Assembly: GCA_903847385.1 (NCBI GenBank) | Contig: CAINDO010000456.1 | Span: 1 to 46,519 of the forward strand | Length of the DNA: 46,519 nucleotides | Source: an uncultured Myxococcales bacterium | GTDB lineage: Bacteria > Myxococcota_A > Bradymonadia > UBA7976 > UBA1532 | Direction: 5' to 3' | Shown: positions 41,527-46,519 of the stretch, one piece after another | Layout: the number at the start of each line of letters is the position of its first letter | Numbering within the stretch: position 1 is the stretch's first letter | The notes under the pieces: model-generated | Database searches by the model: none | Told to the model about the DNA's origin: nothing | What the model saw: the letters and a program-made list of their open reading frames with translations, nothing else | Program-made: the position numbers and the translations under genes

Positions 41527-42606
41527 CAGGCGTTCCGCGCCGGGGGGGTGGCCCTCGAAGCCGGCCGGGTGCTCGGCGGGGTCGACGTAGCGCCAGCGGC
41601 CGCCCTGCGGGCCGACGAGGGTGTACACGCCCCGCTGCGGCTCGGCCCGCACGAAGTCGCTGTCCACGGGCACCTTGCCGCCGCCGCCGGGGATGTCCAG
41701 CACGTACGTCGGCCAGGCCAGCCCGCTCAGGCGGCCGCGCAGGCTTCGCACGAGCGAGAGGCCGTCGCGCAGCGATACGCGGAAGTGCTGCGTGCCCACG
41801 GTCATGTCCAGGTGATGCAGGTAGTAGGGCCGCACCTGCCAGCGCAGCAGCCCGCCGAACAGGGCCGCCAGCGTCTCGGCGTCCGCGTTCACGCCGCGCA
41901 GCAGCACGGCCTGGTTCAACACCGTGATGCCAGCGTCCACGAGCGCGCGGACGCCGGCCTCGGCCACGGGCGTCAGCTCGCGGGGGTGGTTGAAGTGCGT
42001 GACCACGAACAGCGGCCGATGGCGGGCGAGCGTGGCGACCAGCCCGGCGTCGACCCGCGACGGCCGCGTCACGGGCACCCGCGAGTGGATGCGCAGCCGC
42101 TCGACGTTCGGCAGCGCGCCGAACGCGCCGAGCACGCGGTCGAGCCGGTCGTCCGAGAGCAGCAGCGGGTCGCCGCCGGAGAGGATGACCTCGCGGACCT
42201 CCGGGTGGGCGGCCACGTAGGCCACGGCGCCGGACAGGACGTCGTCCAGCCGCACGGGCGCCTCGTTCAGCGCCACCTTGCGGAAGCAGTAGCGGCAGTA
42301 CATCGGGCACAGAAAGGTCGGGAAGAAAAGCACCCGGTCGCGATAGCGATGCACCAGCTGGGGCGCCGCGGCGTGCACCGAGTCCCCGATGGGATCGCGC
42401 AGCTCACCCGCGGACTCGACGAGCTCGGCCACGTCCGGCAGGGCCTGCCTTCGGATGGGATCGTCCGGATCGTCCGGGTCGATGAGCCCCAGGTAGTAGT
42501 CGTCCACCTGCATGCGGTAGCGGTCGACGACGGGCGCGAGGGCGCCCGCCTGCGCAGGCGTCGCGAGCCCGCGCTCGACGAGCTCGCCGGGGGTCCGCAC
42601 GCCCAT
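41521..42606 (-). CDS. KamA-family radical SAM aminomutase (lysine 2,3-aminomutase/EpmB type)
   Basis: 361 residues. The radical SAM cluster motif is CPMYCRYC (Cys100, 104, 107). ILSGGDPLLLSD, LNQAVLLRGVN and LDIPGGGGKVPV follow; the last Lys is the PLP-binding Lys, and the substrate-binding Asp of HHLDMTVG and LDIPGGGGK are kept. The enzyme should move the alpha-amino group of lysine to C-3 using SAM, an Fe-S cluster and PLP. The length and HHLD segment are closer to EpmB, which makes beta-lysine for EF-P, than to the longer KamA; no EF-P gene is in the window. Its ATG shares one base with the zinc-ribbon gene stop. Confidence 0.9.
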   Translation of the reverse strand: MGVRTPGELVERGLATPAQAGALAPVVDRYRMQVDDYYLGLIDPDDPDDPIRRQALPDVAELVESAGELRDPIGDSVHAAAPQLVHRYRDRVLFFPTFLCPMYCRYCFRKVALNEAPVRLDDVLSGAVAYVAAHPEVREVILSGGDPLLLSDDRLDRVLGAFGALPNVERLRIHSRVPVTRPSRVDAGLVATLARHRPLFVVTHFNHPRELTPVAEAGVRALVDAGITVLNQAVLLRGVNADAETLAALFGGLLRWQVRPYYLHHLDMTVGTQHFRVSLRDGLSLVRSLRGRLSGLAWPTYVLDIPGGGGKVPVDSDFVRAEPQRGVYTLVGPQGGRWRYVDPAEHPAGFEGHPPGAERLP

Positions 42607-42827
42607 CAGGGGCGGTCGGCCGCGGCGTCGCCGATCAGGGTGGCGTCAGGGTGGTACGGGCAGCGCCAGACGCCGGACTTCTCGTCCAGCTTCGCGGGGT
42701 TGTGGCAGGCGCCACAACGCGGCGCCGGGCCGCGAGCGACCTTCACACGGGCATGTCCGGGCCACGTCACGCCCCAGAGCTCGCAGAGGCGCCAGAACCA
42801 GTTGGGCCCGTCATCGGACTCGGCCAT
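42606..42827 (-). CDS. Small zinc-ribbon-like protein
   Basis: 73 residues. Cys38, Cys41, Cys56 and His59 (CGAC...CPYH, spacing CxxC-x14-CxxH) make a likely zinc site. A Trp-rich N-terminus (NWFWRLCELWGVTWPGH) precedes it. Unknown function. It sits between the secreted coiled-coil gene (three bases away) and the radical SAM gene (one-base overlap), so it may assist the radical SAM enzyme; this is inferred from coupling only. Confidence 0.72.
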   Translation of the reverse strand: MAESDDGPNWFWRLCELWGVTWPGHARVKVARGPAPRCGACHNPAKLDEKSGVWRCPYHPDATLIGDAAADRP

Positions 42828-42830
42828 GGC

Positions 42831-43412
42831 TCACTTCCCGGCGTTCTTCTGGATCCGCGCCTCGAGCTTGGCCCAGTCGCCCTTGACCTTGTCGGCCGAC
42901 TTGGTGAGCTTGTCGAGCTTGGCCAGCAGGTCGGTGCGCAGCTTGGCCACGGCCTTGCCGACCTTGGCGCTCTCGTCCGACTTGCCGGAGTTGAACGCCG
43001 CCTGGTACTGCTCGAGCAGCGCGCGGTGGGCCTCGAGGAACTTCTCGTCGTCCGCCTGGAAGCCGGCCACGAGCTTGTCCGCCTCGGCGACGATCTTGTC
43101 CCAGGCCTTCGCGTCCGCGGCGGTCAGGTCGTCCGTCTTGTGGCCGACCTCCTCCTGGAACTTGTTGAGCAGGTCGCGCGTCTCCTTCCGGCGCGTCTCG
43201 ACCTTGCCGGCCTGCGTGGGGTCCGGATCGGCGGGCTCGGCCTTGGCGGTGCGCGGGGTCTTCTCCTGAAGACCGTTCTCCTCGAGGCCCTCCTGCAGCT
43301 GGGCGGGCTCGTCCTCCGCCAGAGCGGTGACGGGGGCGACCAGGGCGCCGAGGGCGAGGGCGAGCTTCAGCGAGAACAGGGGGCGGGCTTTACGGGAAAG
43401 GTCGGCTTTCAT
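42831..43412 (-). CDS. Secreted Lys/Glu-rich coiled-coil protein
   Basis: 193 residues. GGAG is just upstream of ATG 43412; a longer frame from 43538 has no export signal at its start. Signal peptide ends VTALA before Glu33. The rest is charged, with heptad-like helices (about 70-190), rich in Lys, Asp and Glu and no Cys. No known domain; periplasmic or surface location expected. First gene of a four-gene run that continues with the zinc-ribbon and radical SAM genes. Confidence 0.72.
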   Translation of the reverse strand: MKADLSRKARPLFSLKLALALGALVAPVTALAEDEPAQLQEGLEENGLQEKTPRTAKAEPADPDPTQAGKVETRRKETRDLLNKFQEEVGHKTDDLTAADAKAWDKIVAEADKLVAGFQADDEKFLEAHRALLEQYQAAFNSGKSDESAKVGKAVAKLRTDLLAKLDKLTKSADKVKGDWAKLEARIQKNAGK

Positions 43413-43586
43413 GGGGTCTCCAGCATCTCCAGCGATTCCGGCGGAACGGGCGGCGCGTCGGTCGGACGCACACCCCGGAACACGCGGCCGCGAATTCTGG
43501 CCGCTCCGGAGATTGGACGCAACCCCGTGGTCGGGCATTCACACGGTGTGGGCGACGCGCCCGCGCGAGCCGCCACGCGAGTTGGA

Positions 43587-43603
43587 TTGACGCCCTGCGT
43601 CAA
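43587..43603. promoter_or_regulatory. Operator-like palindrome TTGACGC-CCT-GCGTCAA before the acyl-CoA dehydrogenase
   Basis: Perfect 7-base arms with a 3-base spacer, 92 bases before ATG 43696. Its left arm contains TTGACG, a good -35 box; with an 18-base spacer the -10 would be AATCCT at 43611-43616. A TetR- or GntR-type repressor bound here would block the promoter. No regulator gene is in the window. The rest of the 283-base gap holds a small CACAC-G-GTGTG dyad (43540-43550) and the region before the coiled-coil gene. Confidence 0.5.
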
Positions 43604-43695
43604 AATCTGGAATCCTGCGCCCCGTTCGCCCGAGGGCGACCCCCGTCGTCGATGGTTTCGACGACCTGCGAGACCTGCCAGAACGGAGTGCTGCC

Positions 43696-45480
43696 ATGAG
43701 CCTGGGCCTGCAAGATCGCCGCGATGTCGAATTCCTGGTGCGTGACGTCCTCGGGACGGAGCAGCTCTTCAAGCTGCCCATGTACGCCGAGCACTCCTGG
43801 GAGACCTTCGACCTCGTCCTGGACAGCGCCTACAAGTTCGCCCACGAGCAGGTCCTGCCGACGATGGTCGTCAGCGACCGCGAGGGCGTGAAGCTGGAGA
43901 ACGGGCAGGTCGTCACGCCGCCCATCTTCAAGAAGCTCTACAAGGCCTGGCGCGAGGGCGGCTGGATCGCCGTCACCGAGACGGAAGAGCTCGGCGGCAC
44001 GGGCCTGCCCCGCGCGATGACGATCCACCCCGTCGCCGCGCTGGTGGGCGCGAACATCGCGTTCTTCACGATGCCCGGGCTCTGCCACGGCGCCGGCGAG
44101 ATGATCGAGGCCGCGGGCAACGCCGCGCAGAAGGCGCTCTACGTGCCGAAGCTCTTCGGCGGCGAGTGGGGCGGCACCATGTGCCTCACGGAGCCCAGCG
44201 CCGGCTCGGACGTCGGCGCGGCGCGCACCACGGCCACGAAGCAGCCCGACGGCACCTGGCACATCAAGGGCGAGAAGATCTTCATCACCTGGGGTGACCA
44301 GGACCTGACGAAGAACATCGTCTACCCCGTGCTCGCCCGCGTCGAGGGCGACCCCAACGGCACCGGCGGCCTCACGCTGTTCCTGGTCAACAAGTACATG
44401 GTGGACGCCAAGGGCAACCTCGGCGAGCGCAACGGCGTGCACTGCACGGGCATCGAGCACAAGCTCGGCATCCACGGCTCGCCCACCTGCACGATCGCCT
44501 TCGGCGAGGACGCCCCTGCCGTCGGCGAGATGATCGGCGAGCAGCGCGGCGGCATGAAGGTCATGTTCAAGATGATGAACACGGCCCGCATCGCCGTCGG
44601 CCTGCAGGCGCTGTCGCTGGCCGAGGCCGCCTACCGCTACGCCCACCAGTACGCCATCGACCGCGTGCAGGGCTCCGCGGTGGAGAACTTCAAGGACGCC
44701 AACGCGCCCCGCATCGCCATCATCAAGCACCCGGACGTCCGCCGGATGCTGCTCGACATGCGCTCCACGGTCGAGGGCCTGCGCGCCCTGCTCGGCTTCT
44801 GCGCCTACCAGCACGACCTCAGCAAGGCCGAGACGGGCGAGGCCGCGGTGAACGCGGACGAGCTCGCGCAGCTCCTCACGCCGCTGTGCAAGGGCTACGC
44901 CTCCGAGGTCGGCTTCGACGCCGTCTCGACGTCGATCACCGTGCTCGGCGGCCACGGCTTCCTCCGCGACCACCCGCTCGAGCAGTACCTGCGCGACACG
45001 GTGATCGCCCGCCTGTACGAGGGCACCACGGGCATCCAGGCCATGGACCTGGTGGGCCGCAAGCTCGGCCGCCGCGGCGGTCTGTCGATGATGGATCTGC
45101 TCGGCCGCATGGACAAGACCATCAACCAGGCCCGCGAGGTCGGCCTGGCCGATCTGGCCGACCGCGTGTCGGCGATGCGCGCCAAGCTCGGCGAGACGGC
45201 CATGGGCCTCGGCGGCGCGGCGATGTCCGGCGACCTGCACGGCCCGCTGCTGAGCGCCACGCCCTTCATGTTCCTGATGGGCGACGCCGTGCTGTCCTGG
45301 CTGCACCTGTGGATGGCCACCACGGCCATCACCAGCGCCACGCAGGGCGACTTCGAGAAGAACAAGGTCCGCACCGCGCGCCACTACATCACGCAGGCCG
45401 AGGGCCGCGTGCGCGCCCGCGCCTCGGCCATCAAGGCCGGCGACCGCTCCGCCCTCGAGATGGCCTTCGAAGGCGAATGA
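43696..45480 (+). CDS. DmdC-type acyl-CoA dehydrogenase
   Basis: 594 residues. GGAG is seven bases before the ATG. The flavin-binding core shows MCLTEPSAGSDVGAARTTA, IKGEKIFITWGDQDL, GIEHKLGIHGSPTC and the catalytic-base region ARLYEGTTGIQAMDL. The C-terminal 130 residues are the extra domain of the long acyl-CoA dehydrogenases such as DmdC (3-methylmercaptopropionyl-CoA dehydrogenase) and broader-chain relatives. It oxidises an acyl-CoA to the 2-enoyl-CoA with FAD. Substrate cannot be told. A 17-bp operator-like palindrome covers the candidate -35 box upstream. The stop overlaps the next gene by four bases. Confidence 0.95.
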   Translation: MSLGLQDRRDVEFLVRDVLGTEQLFKLPMYAEHSWETFDLVLDSAYKFAHEQVLPTMVVSDREGVKLENGQVVTPPIFKKLYKAWREGGWIAVTETEELGGTGLPRAMTIHPVAALVGANIAFFTMPGLCHGAGEMIEAAGNAAQKALYVPKLFGGEWGGTMCLTEPSAGSDVGAARTTATKQPDGTWHIKGEKIFITWGDQDLTKNIVYPVLARVEGDPNGTGGLTLFLVNKYMVDAKGNLGERNGVHCTGIEHKLGIHGSPTCTIAFGEDAPAVGEMIGEQRGGMKVMFKMMNTARIAVGLQALSLAEAAYRYAHQYAIDRVQGSAVENFKDANAPRIAIIKHPDVRRMLLDMRSTVEGLRALLGFCAYQHDLSKAETGEAAVNADELAQLLTPLCKGYASEVGFDAVSTSITVLGGHGFLRDHPLEQYLRDTVIARLYEGTTGIQAMDLVGRKLGRRGGLSMMDLLGRMDKTINQAREVGLADLADRVSAMRAKLGETAMGLGGAAMSGDLHGPLLSATPFMFLMGDAVLSWLHLWMATTAITSATQGDFEKNKVRTARHYITQAEGRVRARASAIKAGDRSALEMAFEGE

Positions 45481-46370
45481 CGCGACCCGCGACCGCCGCC
45501 CGGCGGTGGACTTCCGCCGCGCTGCTGTCCACCCTGGCGCTCCTGGTCCTGGGCGGTCTGCTCCGGGCCATGGGCCCCGCGCTGGGTGATCCGGCGCACC
45601 TCGAGGACCTTCGCCGCGTCGCCGGCATGGTCCTCGGGGTCTGCACGCTCGGCCTCGCCGGGACGGCGCTCCTGCGCCACCGCGACCGGCCGGGTGTCCT
45701 CGTGCCCGCGCTCGTCGCGCTGGCGTGTGTGGGCCTGCAGGGGTTCCTGGGCACGCGCATCGTGACGCCCGAGGACCGGCCGCTGATGATCGCCGCGCAC
45801 CTGGCGGTCACGCAGGTGCTGGTGCTCGTGCTGCTGCTCGCCCGCGAGTCGGCGCGCCTCGAGGCGCCGGCCCCCCTGCCCCCGGACCGGCGGCGGGTGT
45901 TCGGCCTGGCGCTGCTCTCCGCGGTGCTGGTCACCGTGCAGATCCTGCTCGGCAGCCAGGTGCGCGGGCAGCTCGACCTGCTGGTGCTCGGCGAGCCGGA
46001 CCTGGCGCGGGGGCAATGGCTCGCCGCGCTCGGCACGCTTCCACAAGTGCATCGTGAAGTCGCCGGGCTCGTGGGCATGGCCGTGGCGGCGACGGCCATG
46101 CTGGCCACACGCTGCACACCCCGCGCCCCCGCGCTCGGCCGGGCCGCCGCCGTCGCCCTCGTCGCCTGCATCGCGCAGTGCGTGCTGGGGCTCATGCTCG
46201 CCGGGCGGGCGCTCCCGCCGGACGCACAGGCGCTTCACCTGCCGCTGTCGGTCGTCCTCTTCGGGCTCGTTGTCGCCGTGGCCCTGCGGGCGCGGCGGGC
46301 CCCGGCGAGCAACATCAGCGCGAGCGCGGCGTGCCCGGAGACGGCCCCCGACCGGCCCACGCCGGCCTGA
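45477..46370 (+). CDS. CtaA/COX15-like heme A synthase family membrane protein
   Basis: 297 residues, about seven membrane helices. Two half-repeats resemble COX15/CtaA: QGFLGTRIV and TVQILLGSQVRGQ after helix 1 of each half, AAHLAVTQ, LPQVHREVAG and ALHLPLSVV. Three of the four heme-ligand His are seen. In the first half the ExxHR motif reads EDLRR, so His is Arg. Heme A synthase turns heme O into heme A for cytochrome oxidase; given the change, activity is uncertain. It overlaps the acyl-CoA dehydrogenase by four bases, an unusual partner. Confidence 0.78.
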   Translation: MTRPATAARRWTSAALLSTLALLVLGGLLRAMGPALGDPAHLEDLRRVAGMVLGVCTLGLAGTALLRHRDRPGVLVPALVALACVGLQGFLGTRIVTPEDRPLMIAAHLAVTQVLVLVLLLARESARLEAPAPLPPDRRRVFGLALLSAVLVTVQILLGSQVRGQLDLLVLGEPDLARGQWLAALGTLPQVHREVAGLVGMAVAATAMLATRCTPRAPALGRAAAVALVACIAQCVLGLMLAGRALPPDAQALHLPLSVVLFGLVVAVALRARRAPASNISASAACPETAPDRPTPA

Positions 46371-46519
46371 CAGCCGCCGCCGCCGCCGGAGCCGCCACTC
46401 GTGTTCGCCGTGGCGTCCGCCTCCGCGGGCGCGCTCGCGTCCACGCCCGGCTCCGGGCCCACGTCCTCGGGCAGCGGCGCCGCGTCCGCCGGCGTCGCAT
46501 CGCCGAGCGCGGCGCCCGC
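46235..46519 (-). CDS. C-terminal part of a surface protein with a MYXO-CTERM-like tail (5' end outside the window)
   Basis: The frame is open to base 46519 and gives about 94 residues. Ala/Asp/Pro linker, then SGGSGGGGGCQAGVG, a hydrophobic stretch (AALALMLLAGA) and RRARRA, then a short Thr/Lys/Arg end. This is the fifth CTERM tail of the window. The coding end is antisense to the last 136 bases of the CtaA-like gene. The protein body is not visible. Confidence 0.65.
   Translation of the reverse strand, partial: AGAALGDATPADAAPLPEDVGPEPGVDASAPAEADATANTSGGSGGGGGCQAGVGRSGAVSGHAALALMLLAGARRARRATATTSPKRTTDSGR

Noticed and set aside
39697-43269. 1190-codon plus-strand open frame opposite the M50, radical SAM and coiled-coil genes
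   Set aside because: Same artefact; Arg/Gln/His-rich without domains, and it runs through the tandem repeat.
43600-45384. 594-codon minus-strand open frame opposite the acyl-CoA dehydrogenase
   Set aside because: Shadow of a clear enzyme gene with catalytic motifs.
1-46519. tRNA, rRNA, riboswitch, prophage or insertion sequence
   Set aside because: No structural-RNA-like segment, transposase or integrase was seen, and all gaps are shorter than 300 bases.

Overview
The window is high-GC DNA (roughly three quarters G+C, with G/C at most third codon positions) from what is very probably a member of the Myxococcota. The evidence is compositional and genetic. There are five proteins with a MYXO-CTERM-like tail (Gly/Ser-rich linker, a GC motif, one hydrophobic helix, an Arg-rich end). 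Seven further predicted lipoproteins carry low-complexity Gly/Ala/Asp linkers, Cys-rich modules, PPC domains and MopE repeats. Two Hanks-type Ser/Thr kinases and a TIGR03790-type protein are also present. I find 36 genes (two cut by the window edges), no tRNA or rRNA, no insertion sequence, no CRISPR array, and no gene-free stretch over 300 bases (the longest is 43413-43695). Very long open frames on the strand opposite real genes are a composition artefact and are left out.

Layout. 1-5864 (+): tail of a CTERM protein, then a giant repeat lipoprotein. 5889-12008 (-): a run of five genes (VF530-type protein, PlsC-like acyltransferase, SDR-like epimerase, two lipoproteins). 12056-12325 (+): a small conserved-looking protein. 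12340-16409 (-): a GMC oxidoreductase coupled to a PHP metallohydrolase with a CTERM tail, divergent from a lipocalin-like AttH/CrtC-type protein (16446-17441, +). 17500-21343 (+): kinase, overlapping membrane protein, PD40 propeller lipoprotein. 21324-28018: single genes of mixed strand (DUF2085 membrane protein, lipoprotein, SRPBCC protein, NDP-forming acyl-CoA synthetase with the ATP-grasp half first, an uncharacterised protein, a beta-helix protein). 28060-34969 (-): kinase, QueD-like protein, RlmI-like methyltransferase, MopE/PPC/P-domain lipoprotein, RNase HIII. 35138-36968 (+): polysaccharide deacetylase and HD hydrolase. 36892-43412 (-): secreted coiled-coil protein, small zinc-ribbon protein, KamA-type radical SAM enzyme, M50 protease, then two CTERM surface proteins. 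43696-46370 (+): DmdC-type acyl-CoA dehydrogenase overlapping a CtaA/COX15-like membrane protein, with the tail of another CTERM gene antisense to its end.

Themes. The window is devoted largely to envelope and surface proteins plus lipid and acyl-CoA metabolism. Several enzymes lack canonical active-site residues. The clearest is the QueD homologue, in which all three zinc-binding histidines are replaced while its catalytic Cys, Asp/His and Glu positions remain. At least six to eight genes carry a -10-like TANNNT hexamer ending 6-8 nt before the start codon, which predicts leaderless mRNAs. A 65-bp hairpin-rich unit, duplicated in tandem and bounded by 9-bp direct repeats, separates the radical SAM gene from the M50 protease gene exactly at a stop/start GTGA motif. 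These three observations are the most worth testing. I do not see one complete, recognisable new defence or biosynthetic system.
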